The notes beneath the pieces were generated by a model that ran no database searches, was not told the origin of the DNA, and was given only the letters and a program-made list of their open reading frames with translations. Below are positions 41,301-53,200 of a DNA stretch of 64,000 nucleotides, one piece after another; positions within the stretch are counted from its first letter, which is position 1, and each line of letters starts with the position of its first letter. Position numbers and translations under genes: made by a program. This DNA comes from Pithys albifrons albifrons (Eukaryota; Chordata; Aves; Passeriformes; Thamnophilidae): assembly GCF_047495875.1 (NCBI RefSeq), contig NC_092460.1:10778520-10842519 (forward strand), read 5' to 3'.

Positions 41301-44300
41301 TATTATCCCTGGGAATTCTTTGATACCACAAATCCCATCACATTCAGTTCTTCCGAACTCTCCTGTATATATTCCTACTTCCTATCAGTACTAACAATCT
41401 AAAGAGGGGACTCTGAAACTTCCACTAAGGAGACACTGATGCTTCTTTAAGCAGTATATTAATGAACATTTTCCACCAGTTGCAGTGCTGGATTAAGAAG
41501 TTCCTCTTTCCTTGAGTAACCAGAGAATTGATTCAGGTAAAAGCTACACATCATCTTCTGCCCTTTCCAGTTCCTCAAACTGCTCAGACACTGCAAACAA
41601 TTCCCACTTGAGCCCTGCAAGCACTTTCATCAGCATACATTGAACAACTTAAAAATTCCTGGAAATTTTCCCTCATCTGTTACACAGACTTGCACCTATC
41701 AGCTAAGCATTCAGAAGAAAAGAATTCAAGCAGTTCTGTAATAGTAGGTTTCAAGAGTGGAAACACAAAATCAAAGTTCCTCCAAGACTTGAATATCCCT
41801 GAGCAGAGCAATGCAAAAGGGAGTTCATCCCCAGCTAGAAGAAAATACTACAAAGGTCACACATTCATTACATCTCTGAACATTGAAAATCTCTCAGCCA
41901 GATTCAAAGCTTTGAAATATTTTATATATTTTTGCACACAGAACTCCATGTCTTTAGATATTCAGCCATCATTTAACTCTCATCAGGATTAAAAATCCCA
42001 GGGATTAATGACTAACATTAGCACAATGTAACACAAAAAAACAAGTGGGTGGACAAATTTGAAGGATGCTCTGCAATTCACAGTTTAACAACTTTTCCCT
42101 TCAGCACAAGGAGAAGACTTCCTAGGATAAAGAATTGGGTTTCAGGGAATGCAGGACAAAGAACATCTAAAGGCTTAACACTTAAACACAAGGAAAGTCT
42201 ACATTAGCTGGTACTAAAATTAGAGCCTGTTCTTTATGGGTAGGATAGCAATAATTCAGAAAAAAACTCTGAATATTTGAATTACACTGACAGGCAGCAA
42301 TAACTATCAGGTTTGGTATAAGAAAGTTAAGAGTTGCGTTCAATTTAACTACGTGTATCCTCCTGGGTTGTTGTGGAGCTTTGGATCTCCTGACCATTAT
42401 AAGCAGCATGTCAGTCAACAAGAATTTAGGTTGGAGGAATGCATTACAAATATAGAACAAATCAAATTTGCTCTCAGATGTTATCTGTTGATATCTCATT
42501 TCTTCCTCAATTTTCTTCTAACAACTGGAACATAACATCTGGGCATTCGGGAGAGGCAACTGTTTTATTAAAAGTACTAAAATAGGTGCTTCAGAACAAA
42601 TTACAGCACACTGCATTACCGCACCACCTACAGCACAGAATGAACCAGTAACAGTTACCTGATGCAAAAAATGTAATTCAGTCTTCCTAACAAGTGTCAT
42701 TTTTACAGCATAAAAATTCAACTTAGAACAAGTATATGCTAAAGATGAGTAACAAAGTTAGACATTTATTGCAGAAGTTATTTAAAGAAATCAAGATTTG
42801 GAGCACCATTTACTTGTTTCAAATTTTCCTGCCTCTGAAATTTGAAGGTTCCTGAAGAATTCAAAAATGCATTCAACCATGATAACCATAGGCCTTATAC
42901 TTAATATTCTACATGTTTTAACTTAAATTTAAAGCAGCATTATTTCTTCTTTTTAAATGGAAATAGTTTGCTTTCATGAAAGTTCTTTGTGATGTCCACA
43001 GAAAAGACTGAGGAGGGTTATGTGACTTGCTCAGTCAAAGCTTTACACAGCATTTCACCCTCATCAGTGTTAAGTGATGAGCTCCAGTGACAGGCACATT
43101 TGATGCCATCGTGTACATAGAACTAGAGGTTTTCCTGCCCAGCAGTTTAGTGGATTCAAGAAGAGCAAATGAAAGTTTACTGCAGTAGAAGTGCCACAAC
43201 TGTGAGTTCTATTAGACAGCAATTAGACTGTGATCATATAATAAACTGTGCTGTTCCCAGGAAAGGCTCTTGTAGCCTCCCTTACCTACAAAGGTGACAA
43301 CATTTCTGTGCCACAGTTGAGTGCAGGACTAAGGACTAAGTCACCTATAGCACAAAGGTCTCCTTTAGAGGCTAAAATTGACCCACTCCTGCAGCAGAGT
43401 TCATGAAATTGAGGCTTCCCCTTGTCAAACAGTATAAAGACACTGGTGAAAGTTCCTTGCTCAAATCTTCTAGAAAAAGGCTGGAACAATAGATCATCTA
43501 CTACAGCGAGCAACTGTGTCCTGAAATGGGCTTTGGGTGAAATCAACCAACAGACTGTGATACAAGAGCATCATGTTTAGCCAGCACAGGTGCATAAAAC
43601 ATAAGTCTTTATCAGAAGATTGATTAAACAACTGGTTTAAAAACCTAGAGCAATATTCACCATTAAAACCAAAGAGAAACTAGCAAAGTGTGCTTAAACT
43701 GGAATATTGTGATCTCTTCCAAAGACTTCCATGCGTACCTTGAGGAGGTAAATCTCCATGTTTACCACATACCACACAGAGGAAAACATTGCTAAAAAAC
43801 ACCCCTTCGTGATCAGTCATTACCCAACTCTTCCAAAGGTTTATGCAGTGCTTTCTGCAATAGTCTGTCCACCCACACAGACAGCCAGCACGCCCAGCCC
43901 CCTGCTGCTGCAGGCAGTCACATCACAAACTGATCAAATGCCATTGTAAAATTAAATAGGCTTTTTGGACTAAGTTTCCAAAATTTGGGAGTGGGCCTTT
44001 CTTCCATTCAAACTAATTTGGGTAACAATGAAAAAATTCACTCATGAGCAGGGCTTCTGACTACATCTTTTTCCGTCAGTGGTTCTTGTTTTCCGCTCCA
44101 ACCCACATCATCTATTCTCTTCCTTCCACCCATTCTTCCCCCCCAAAAAAGGCTGGCTTGGACACTGTGCTTCAATTTTCTGTAGAACTTTCTATTTTTC
44201 TTTCCCCTTCTTTTTGTTTAGTATATAAAAGGAGCTTCCTGTTTAGAAGCATGGGAGTCCTACTCCCTCAGTAATGATGTATTCAGCCCATCAGTGATCT

Positions 44301-45895
44301 CGGCATGAATGCTTTGAACCTTAATAAGCCTGATGGGATTTTCTCTACATGTCATCATCAGTCCAAAAAACAATGCACAGCATTTTTTGTCTTGCACCAA
44401 ATCAGCTCCTTTCCCAGTCCCACAGTTCTAGTAAGAATTCCAAGGGCTTATAAACTTCCTTAAATATTTCATAATTTCCAATCCCTACAGAACAAGAAGC
44501 ACCAAGAGGAGACAGCACTGTTGCAGAACTTCCAACAATGATCAGTACAGTTCTGCTTTCCCAGCCCCATATTCCTGCAGCAACCTGACATTGCTCATAC
44601 TGCTCAAGTCTTTGTGTAACCTGTTATCCAAATCCTTGGCTTCCCGTGCTGAGGGATAGGAATGAAACACATAATGTAATCTCTTTTCTACTTCAAAAAT
44701 CCCTGTCCCCCAAACCCTACATGACCCAGAACAAAATTCTATCTTGTTCAAGTATGTAGAATGCATAAAAATCTATTTATATGGATCCAAAAAGGGGAGC
44801 AGCATTGTTGACGTGAAATTAACTGAACCACTTGTCTCTTCAGTTTAATGTACACAAATCTCTAAGTACAGACTGTTCTCCCTGCTGAATTTTAACTGCA
44901 GTGAAGTTCTCCAGTGAAGGTGCTGGACAGGCACACAACGAGCACCTGAGCAAGTGGATGCAGCAGCAGCCTTGGGTACCACACACTAGTGCTGTTTTTC
45001 TCCAAGCAATGCTTAGCAGCAGAGTGGTCAAACACAATTTATTCTATACAGTGTCATTCTTCAGCTAAGACTCCTGACAAAGCTGCCAAGGCTGGAGCTT
45101 GTGTGTCTTAAAATCTGGCGATGCAAGGCACCCAATACTGCTTTACTTTAACCCTTTTGGGGGCTTGGTCTGTGCCTACATAAACATCAAAACATATTTT
45201 TACTTATTGGTGCACAGCAGAGTTAATTTAAAACTGTCAGCAAGTGTCATCCTAATTAAAAACAAATGACTAATCGTACAGCTATAGGGCCTGTTGACAC
45301 AGGCCACATACATCAGTCAAACCCAATCAAGCTTGAATTTGAGGAGAAGCAGCACCATCTAGTGTCCTATAATAGTCAGAGATTCAAAAATCAAATTCAT
45401 GTGTCAACACAGAAATGTCAAGGTAGCAAAAGTTGACAAAGCAGTAACACAACAGAGGTTTAACTAAACCAGCACTTCTGATAAAGGGAATTACATAACA
45501 AAAATCTTATTAAAAAAGAGTTGCTGAGAATGAGATGTTTGCAGGCAGAAGAGAAATTTTTTGAAGACAATAAATTGAGAAATTATTCTGCATCTATGAA
45601 AAGGAGGCAGTCCAAAGGCTAAAATCTACCAGAAGGATACTATTGTCCATAAAAAGCCACTGGAAATAAAAAGCAAGAAGTTGAATAATATTTTAAAAAT
45701 CTAGAAGACTAAAAACATAAGACAACACAAAAAAGCATTTGAGAAATCTTAAGAAAATATATGAGGAAAATAAACAATAAATTCTTTTCCAAACTCATCA
45801 GGAGCAGAAATCTTGACAAAGGTTAGTACAGCTAACAGATAATCAAAGAACAGAAAGAACAGTAAAAGACAAGACTGCAAAAAATTTTTAAAATG
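32389..45895. other. Gene-poor tract downstream of CR1
   Basis: About 13.5 kb with no exon, RNA gene or repeat I can support. It contains short random open frames on both strands, A-rich runs (for example near 36,430) and AT-rich stretches. Confidence 0.55.
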
Positions 45896-46083
45896 TTTTG
45901 GGGTCTGGGGCTTGGCTTGTTCAGGATTTTTTTGCATTTTTTGTGGGGTTTTTTTGTGCTTTTTAGGGATTCATTTGGGGTAGTGGAGTTTTGGTTTGGT
46001 TTGTTGTTGCTTGTTTTGTTGGAGTGTTTTGTTTTTTTTTTGTTTGGGAAGGGTTGTTAGGGTTGTTTGTTTGTTTGCTTTTA
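45896..46083 (+). repeat. G/T-rich low-complexity block
   Basis: Nearly 190 bases made almost wholly of G and T on the plus strand, including TTTGTTTG-type units, T7-T9 runs and GGG groups. The strand asymmetry is sharp against its neighbours. It is likely a decayed simple repeat. Confidence 0.75.
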
Positions 46084-47309
46084 ATTCACATTAGTCCTAG
46101 AGGAGCTTAGACTGGCTCCTCTTCAGATAGTTCATTTCAGATTAGTGGGTCAAGGATGCTACTGACATTTTAGTGACACAAATAGTAACAGATCTTTATA
46201 GCCAGGCAGTAAATAGCCAGGAAATCAATTAGACAATAATTGACCCAGCAGCCACTACGCATAATTTCTTACTTAACACTTCAAAAGAAGTAGAGGTGAC
46301 AAATGAGACAATTTTTAAGAAAGTTCTCCAGGGATTCATGTAGGTGAGCTCTCAGGTGAGCTGACCTCTTACAACCATGCTGACAATCTGTAATGTAAAA
46401 AACATTGTATGTACAGGTAAGTGTGTTATGCTGCCAAATATGGCTCAAGTAAAGAAAATGTGGACCTCACATCTCTATTATCATTCTCAGAGAACCTACA
46501 AATATTACTAATAGATGTGAACTGTAAAATTTATCAAGGCAGAAGCTCGCGATGTACCAACTCTGAGTGCAGCATGTCAGTCCTTCAATACAAAAATCAT
46601 AGTACAAAAAGGAACAGAACAGTCTTCATCAAAAATGATTAAACAGAAAATCTCTTTGCAACATGAAAAAGAGAAAACTGAAGGACTATTAGGAGTACAA
46701 AAGATAGAAAGGTAAATTACACTGCTATCTTTGAGTATCACCAAGTGGCACCCACAAGAAAGTGACAGGCAGCAAGTTCAAAATCAAGCACAAACCAGTC
46801 AAAGCCAAAACCAGAATTATTTCTTCAGCATGTTCAGCATGTCATTAGCCCTTATCAGACTCCTAAAAGGGTGTAGCCTACTTAATAGAATAGAAATCCC
46901 TCAGGTTTTATGAAACATACTCTCTCCTTCCTTAGATGTGCAGATCCTGGGAACAGGAGAACTATTATCCTGTTCCCCCCACTTTGGCCTCCTGGAGAGG
47001 TAAAAGATAACAGACTAAAAATTAATATCTTAAGTGGAAGATTTATACATACCCTATTTCCCTGCTACAAGGATATGCACCAAGGATTTTAACAAAGAAA
47101 AGCCACAAATTAACAGCACCATTGATTCATGTAGTGTTGCCCTCCAAAACAATAATCTGTAGGACTTGTGTAATAGTAAGGACAAAAGATAAAACAACAC
47201 ACTAAAGTTACTACTTTCTCAGAAAGTGAGGCCGCAAACTGTAACTTAAAAAAGAACTAGCTCTATGGAAGAACATATGGTCTCAACACAAAAACATGAC
47301 AAGTCAAAT
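46084..47309. other. Spacer downstream of LSM3
   Basis: About 1.2 kb of AT-rich DNA between the G/T block and the expected LSM3 cleavage site. No feature recognised. Confidence 0.5.
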
Positions 47310-47327
47310 CTGAAAGATAACTCAAAA

Positions 47328-47333
47328 TTTATT
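47328..47333 (-). terminator. LSM3 poly(A) signal
   Basis: Minus-strand AATAAA about 320 nt after the LSM3 stop codon, directly preceded by a (TTTG)n repeat that gives a U/G-rich context. Confidence 0.55.
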
Positions 47334-47334
47334 T

Positions 47335-47357
47335 CAAACAAACAAACAAACAAACAA
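47335..47357 (+). repeat. (CAAA)n microsatellite
   Basis: Five perfect CAAA units followed by a partial sixth unit. It lies in the LSM3 3' UTR and reads (TTTG)n in the transcript. Confidence 0.9.
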
Positions 47358-47649
47358 GACAGCATTATTACCAAATTGAAAAAAAAATGAAGGGTTCTTT
47401 TACTCATGTGACAAGACAGCCAATTTACAGCAGTTACATTAATTCTGAGAATCAGGTTGGGTTTACACTGCTTCAATTGACTACATGTACTTTCTCCCAG
47501 ACAAATTGGTTCTCCTTCCCTTCCCTTGCCAAAAAAAACAGACAAAAACATCTTATAAAAAACACATCCAGAATTTTGAGACACATGATTGAAACATGAA
47601 CCACTGTCCAAAGTCTGGGACTTTCCAACAAGGCAAATTCTTTGCAGCT

Positions 47650-50156
47650 TCAACCAACCCTTAGCGGGGGAGCTACGAGCACAACGCCGTCCCCTCGGAC
47701 AAAGAGCATCGGAATATTCCTTTTGGTAGACTGTGAAGAAGGAAAGAAAAGTTTACAATTACAAAAGTAATCTGCTAAGCATATGACCAAATTCAATCAT
47801 AAAAACACACCCGAAACAACTCCCACAAATACACAATGTTCTGACATGCTGAAGGGATCAATACAAGTAACACCAAGTCGTCAGATATCCTGTGTACTTT
47901 CATAACAATTTGTCCCAAACTTCTGTTAGAGCTTGGTTCAAAAAACAGTCAGCAATAAACTACTTTAACAATACAGCACAGTGTAGTTTAAAAAAAAATT
48001 TCTAGGGAGACAAATACACTAAGTCCTTACTTTATAAATCTCTTCATAGGTTTCTTCATCAATCTCTATTGTAGTCACAGTTTCTTCCACATCACCCAAA
48101 ATCATATTTAAGTGCTGATCATATGCCTGTAGGAATGAACTTAGCTTATTATTTGTTCCAACATTAAAACATAAGCTTATTAAAATGAGAATTTCAGCAA
48201 GTCTTTCAGACATGAGTTTAGTCTGATTTTGACCAACATATGTTACTATGGCAAAACAAAGTAGTATCAGTCCAGTTACAATTCCAAACAAAAATGAAAA
48301 AAAGGGAAGACATTTACTGAAACACTTCTCTAGGAAATAGCTCTGAAGCACTGTGTGAGAACACATACAAGAACACAGAAACAGATACACTTCTTTAATG
48401 TTAAACCAGCTGTACATTCTCTGCTGCCAGTCCAGCCTCCTGGAACCAATTGCCTGGGGACAATTAAAGGATATGAAAGCTGCTTCTCATACAGTGCTAC
48501 AAAAACTTGAAACAAACACATGTTCAAAAGCATATTGGAAACCACATGTGTGCTTCATGGACCTCTCATCATCTCTGTGTTTCCCCAGGAGTTGAGGCCC
48601 AGTTAACACAGGGCAACTGGTTCTCTTCCCCAGCAGAGCACAGCACTCAGGAAGGACAACTGACTTAACAAAAGCAAACATCTGTCTCATGGAGAGACAC
48701 ATCTCAGAGGAAAGCACTTACACAAATGAGATTTGCCAAGAACCCAGTTGAGCACATATCCCATCATACCATCATAGGGTGTGCCTTAAGAGATACTCAT
48801 GTGACAATGATAACTTCATTGCTAATTCTGCCCTGAAGAGACCTCAGGGTGCATCACAAGAAACAGCTTGCAGCATTATTGCTTATTTCACAGACAGAAA
48901 TGCAAGTCAAGAGCTGTGAAATTAATTGCTTACTATCATTCAGGAGACAAGAAAAACAAAATACATTTCTAGACTTTCTAGAGAAGCAGTCAATAGCAGA
49001 CAAAGTACTGAACAAATTAGATTTTTCCACCAATCACATTATACTTCTGTAAGAGTGTTCAGACCTTTTACTAAGATGATTTTTAGCCTTCTCTAACCCC
49101 TTCCACACTTTCAACTGTTACAATTACTTGTGGTTCCAAATTATTTTTTTGAACAATCAATGGAATATTACAGGTAAGCTTGTGCAATAGCCTGTTGTAC
49201 ATAAAAGCACCTGCCCAGTGCTTAGCTGAATGAGTATGACAGTGTTCTGAAAGTTTTACTTACATGTAGCCTGCCTCTAAGCTCTCTGTCATTTCGCATT
49301 TTGACATAGATTCGCTCATCTAGACTGAGCCTGATGAGATCAAGTGGCTCCTCTACAGTATTTGTTGTTTGTTGCTAAAAACAAAACAAAGGAGTTACTT
49401 GTATAGAAGAAGTCCATGAATTGTTCCATTCCTCACTGTTTGTGAGACACAGAAAACAAGAGAAGTAAGGACACAGATGCAAATATTTCAAATCATTCCT
49501 TCAAATCCTGATGAACCCGAGTGCAGCTATTTACCACTCTGGATATTCACCAGCCTAAGCAACATGAGTTAAAAGTCTTCGGTTTAGTCTGCAGCAAATC
49601 TCACCTCACACACAGAGGGGCTGACCTGGATGTTCTTTAAGGTCCGTTCTAACCCAAACCATACTATGCTTCTACGAAATTGCTTTTCTTACCAGCAGCC
49701 ATTGTCCACACTGCAGCAGAGCCTACACCATCAGGTGGACCAGCACCGCACCTGTGCAGCCCAGCACAGCCAAACCCAGGGTGGCACCTCTGCCAGCACA
49801 ACCACACCTGGTCACACACTCAGGTGCGCTCAGTGACCCGCTCACACACTGCTCCCCACACACACCCCTCCCCCGGGGCTTTGCTCGGCCCCACAGCGGC
49901 AAGACCAGGCCTCGAGGTTGCTCTGAAACCCGAACACCCCTGGCTGAAGCCCCTTTTGGTGGTAACGGGGCGTTTCACGGAGGCTGCTCGAGCGAGGGGT
50001 TCCGGGAAGCCGAAGCCGAACCCAACCCAACCCAACCCAACTTGGCCCGGTCCGGCCCAGCCCAGCCGGGCAGCCGAAAGCTGCCGCCCCAGGCCCGAAG
50101 AGGGAAGGCAGGAGGAGGCAGCGGGAGCCGCTCACCTGGTCCACCTCATCCGCCAT
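47650..50156 (-). CDS. LSM3: LSM3, U6 snRNA-associated Sm-like protein (4 exons, 102 aa)
   Basis: Join on the minus strand: 50,156-50,136, 49,374-49,264, 48,126-48,031 and 47,730-47,650. All introns are GT-AG and phase 0. Exon 1 encodes MADEVDQ. Exon 2 runs from [19 protein letters not shown] to [11 protein letters not shown]. Exon 3 carries [16 protein letters not shown] through EETYEEIYK, which is the Sm1 strand region. Exon 4 carries [19 protein letters not shown], the Sm2 motif with the RGDG signature, and ends at TGA. The length equals human LSM3 and the sequence is almost identical by eye. LSM3 is a ring subunit of nuclear LSm2-8, which binds the U6 snRNA 3' oligo(U), and of cytoplasmic LSm1-7, which acts in mRNA decapping and decay. 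The start codon is the first ATG of the CpG-island exon and matches the human N-terminus. It is divergent from XPC, with 103 bp between start codons. Confidence 0.97.
48865..48955 (-). repeat. Possible second MIR-like SINE relic in LSM3 intron 2
   Basis: The plus-strand string 'attattgcttatttcacaga', then 'cagaaatgcaagtcaagagc', then 'aattgcttactatcattcagg', loosely follows the reverse complement of MIR-type SINEs (ttattatccccatttcacag, ...actgaggc..., gacttgcccaaggtcac). It is much weaker than the copy near 2,207 and could be chance. Confidence 0.3.
49623..49679 (+). mobile_element. CR1 3'-end stub in LSM3 intron 1
   Basis: The string 'gttctttaaggtccgttcta', then 'acccaaaccatactatgctt', then 'ctacgaaat', is a diverged copy of the CR1 3' terminus (GATCTTTAAGGTCCCTTCCA, ACCCAAACCATTCTATGATT, CTATGA) in the plus orientation. 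Only about 57 bp remain, so it is a strongly 5'-truncated insertion. Confidence 0.85.
50021..50040 (-). promoter_or_regulatory. G-quadruplex motif in LSM3 intron 1
   Basis: Four perfect CCCAA units on the plus strand. On the minus strand, the LSM3 coding strand, this reads four GGG runs separated by TT, which meets the standard G3-loop pattern. It starts about 96 nt inside LSM3 intron 1. Confidence 0.75.
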
Positions 50157-50160
50157 CTTT
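50151..50160 (-). promoter_or_regulatory. YY1-type motif overlapping the LSM3 start codon
   Basis: The minus strand reads AAAGATGGCG. This contains the AAnATGGCG core known for YY1, with the ATG being the LSM3 initiator codon. YY1 sites at this position are common at short-5'-UTR housekeeping genes. Binding is inferred. Confidence 0.55.
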
Positions 50161-50259
50161 CAAACCGCCTCCCGCGCCCGCCCGCGAGACTTTATGGCCC
50201 TGCCCCTTCCCTTCCCCTCCCTGCGGGGCTGGCCGGAATCTCCCCGCGTCGGGACCACC
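50157..50259. promoter_or_regulatory. Shared LSM3/XPC bidirectional promoter core
   Basis: Only 103 bp separate the two start codons, so both transcription start sites and both 5' UTRs must fall here or inside the first exons. The interval holds GC boxes (cgcccgcccgcg near 50,174-50,185) and a C-rich run (ccccttcccttcccctccct) but no TATA box. Human XPC and LSM3 are arranged the same way. Confidence 0.8.
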
Positions 50260-53200
50260 ATGGGCAGGAAGCGCAAAGCATCGCTCCGGCCCGCGGTAGC
50301 CAAAAAGAGACGCTCCGGGGGGCTGCAGGAGGACAAGGAGGAGGAGGGTGAGTGCAGCACGGAGGATATGGCGGGCCGGGCTGGTGCTGCGCCATCGCTC
50401 GGGCAGGGGCGCAGCGGGGGCCGGGCCGGCCGCGGCAGCCCCGGGAGGGGAGGGAGGGAAGGGCCATCAGCCCAGGCTGGAGGTGGGTGGCGGTCGGAGG
50501 TGTTGTCAGTGCCACAGAACTCGGGGGTCAGAGCCGCGTGTGCCGCGGGCACCGCACGCCGCCCAGGGGCGCCCACAAAGGCTGGAACAGCCGCGGAGCT
50601 GCACGAGGTGGGAGGTTCTTGTGAGTGCCAAGCGCGATGCGTGGCTTTCAGCCGGCCCCATCGGTAGGACTGTAGGAATCTTCAGGCACTTCTTGTCCAT
50701 TGCGTTAGTTGTATATTAAATAAGTGTCATGGTTCAAATCTTAGCTATTTGTTTACAAGTGATGACATACGTCGCGCTGTGAGTGCTCATAATACTGTAG
50801 TTGCCGCTAATGAGGTCCATGGAGATGAAACTCCATCCTTTAACGTGTCCTCCCCCTTTTCTGCCCTGTGCAGATGATTTCGAAGAGGAAAAGCCCAATA
50901 TAAAGAAGAACTCTAAAGCTCTGGCTAGGAAAAAGGATGAAGATGGTGATACTGGAGTTTCCAACTCAGCAAAAACTTCCAAACCTTCAAAACAAACAGG
51001 GAAAAAATCACCAACGAAAGAAAATAAAAGGAACGGTGGAAATAAAGAGAATTGTAACAAAGAGGAAATGTACAGGTAAGTTTACTTATCATTCTAGTCT
51101 ATGGGAGCTTTCTCTTCATCTTACTTCTTTAGGGCCTGGTTCTGTGTATATGGGCAATGTGTTTTAGCCTCCCAGTCCATTTTAGTACACCTGTGGCACA
51201 CAGCTGAAGAAAAGTACCAAATTATTAATTGCATAATCAGTCCTGAGGAAGGTAGTCTGCACAGGAAGGAAATTTGCGAGCCTTTTCAAATTCAGTCATT
51301 TAGTATAATATTCTCATTCATTTGCTGTTGTTTTTACATGAGACCGGGCAGGCTTTATGGAATCCAGCCTGAATAAATGTCCTGAGATTTGGATAATAGG
51401 CATAAATCTTTAAACATGTCATTCTCTGGTGTTTTTTTTTTAGTTCAAATATAATATCAGCATAGTCTGCATTTGTAGATTGCTATGCCAGATAAAATCA
51501 TAAAAAGAAATTGAACTGATTAGTCTAATTTCATTGGCCAGCAAGAGCCTTGGGAGTTACCATAGGGAAACAGAAACAGCTGCAATTTCAGTACTCAGTA
51601 AGAACAGATGAATCAGTGAACCATTTTGCCAAGGGCTGGTTTGTACAAGCTTTTCTAAAGGATTGGGGCTTCCGTAGGTTGAGGCATGGCTCATGTTTAG
51701 ATTGTCCCCTTCCTAAATATCCTCACAGAATCAGAACCAAAGTTTGCACTGAAAACATTGCTCTACTGAGCCTGTGGTTATTTATGGCAGCAATGATTTG
51801 CTCTACAGAGAAGATATCTGTGGTTTAATTGTCAAATACTCAATCTGTTGTTAACTGATGCAGAGGTCATGCTTCATTTATTTTCCTATTTTTAGTGTCT
51901 TCTGTCTCTGTCTTCTTAAATAAACAAGCACCTACGCTTCCTGATGCTAAAGCCATTTTGATAATTTTAACAGTGACTCACTGAAGTCCCCTCAGAAGGA
52001 GATGAAAGCGAAAAAAGAATCTCCTGTTAAAAAGGAGATGGATGAAGACAATACTGACAATGATGATGATGAAAGTGAAGATGAATGGGAAGATGTGGAA
52101 GGTAACAATTGCATGTTTATTCATTTTAAGCAATTTTTTTAATATGATTTGATTTTTGAACCATTTCCCATTTGGATTCAGATGAATGCTTGTACTCTGT
52201 ATACCTAAAGTGTGCTCGGGGTGCATATCTGTATCTTTAAAAGTCTGTACCTCACAATGCTTTTAGAAGGGTTCCAAAGAAGAAAAAGAACCAAGCACCT
52301 TGAATTCCATTAGTTGTTGGCTTACTGTAAAATTATGCTGCTATGCACAAAACACTTTCTCAGTTGCATGTGTTGGCTGATATTGAGCAGCTAAGAATGA
52401 GTCAGTTTGAAGATTCAAAACTGTGACTTCTCAGTAGAGTAAAGATAAATCCAACTGAGCCGTTTGATTAGGTAGCCATCAACAAACTGTGTTAAGAATC
52501 ATGATGATCATCTATTTTGCTGCTATAGATTGATGTCTTCAAAAGTGAAGAGCTGTCAGGTTTTTCCTTTGCTATCCTACAAGTACCTTTGAAGGCACAT
52601 CTGCTTCACTCACCTTTCTTGTGATTGAGTTTGCCTGTGACAGTCACTTGCCATTAAACTGTTGTGAGCTGATATTTCAACAGCAGGTGACTGGCATCCT
52701 GCATTTGTTTGAAATAACTGAGCACACACAGTGTTATGGAAGATCCAGGAGCTGGTAGTTGTTGAAGATGTTCTGTTTATAGGTTGCTTGAATACTTGAG
52801 AAGGAAAATGTAGGTTCTCATCCCACTGTCAGTCCTTCCTGGGCATCTGTTCCATGTTTATTTATGATTTAGTAGATTTTTTTTTTCAGAACTCCAGGAA
52901 CCTGCCATAGATAAGATTGAAGAAGCTGCTGTTCTTCCAGCAGCGGGGCTGCCAAGCAATCCTGTTGAGATAGAGATTGAAACCCCAGAGCAGGCGAAGA
53001 TAAGAGAGAGGAGGTAAGAACAGGGAGACGGGAGGGAATGATAAAGGATGAAGTCAAAAATATGGTAAGTCTGGGTGAAAATCCCCACTTTGTACAGACA
53101 GTTGAATTGGAATGATGCAGCATCATGGGATGGAGAACAGTTTATTCACTGACAATTTTACCAGAAATCTTCAGTGGAAGTTGACAGGAATGGAGGCTTT

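Larger units (their letters stand above)
47310..47649 (-). other. LSM3: LSM3 3' UTR (end estimated)
   Basis: This runs from the base after the LSM3 stop codon to about 18 bases past the first minus-strand AATAAA (plus-strand TTTATT at 47,328-47,333). It contains a (TTTG)5 tract read on the minus strand just before the signal. The cleavage position is inferred from the signal alone. Confidence 0.55.
49840..50650. promoter_or_regulatory. CpG island over the LSM3/XPC divergent promoter
   Basis: Base composition changes abruptly from AT-rich to strongly GC-rich with frequent CG dinucleotides. The island covers LSM3 exon 1, XPC exon 1 and the first part of both first introns. This is typical of a housekeeping bidirectional promoter. 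No TATA box is visible at a suitable position. Edges are judged by eye. Confidence 0.85.

Noticed and set aside
42990..43060. Weak MIR-like string (actgaggagggttatgtgac, ttgctcag)
   Set aside because: Only one short segment matches and the flanking diagnostic blocks are missing.
1..47300. Search for SLC6A6 or other neighbouring-gene exons
   Set aside because: No transporter-like peptide or conserved exon was recognised in any frame. SLC6A6 probably lies beyond the left edge.
48019..48417. 132-codon minus-strand frame with several hydrophobic stretches upstream of LSM3 exon 3
   Set aside because: Only the last 32 in-frame codons before the splice donor are LSM3 exon 3. The upstream part is intron 2 read-through beyond a clear CTACAG acceptor.
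50194..50259. In-frame upstream ATG that would extend XPC by 22 residues
   Set aside because: It sits in the shared promoter interval, has a weaker context than ATG 50,260, and human XPC begins at the equivalent of 50,260 (M-x-RKR).
49680..50351. 223-codon open frame on the plus strand running into XPC exon 1
   Set aside because: It lies in the CpG island, where stop codons are rare. Most of it overlaps LSM3 intron 1 and the promoter, and its frame is not that of XPC.
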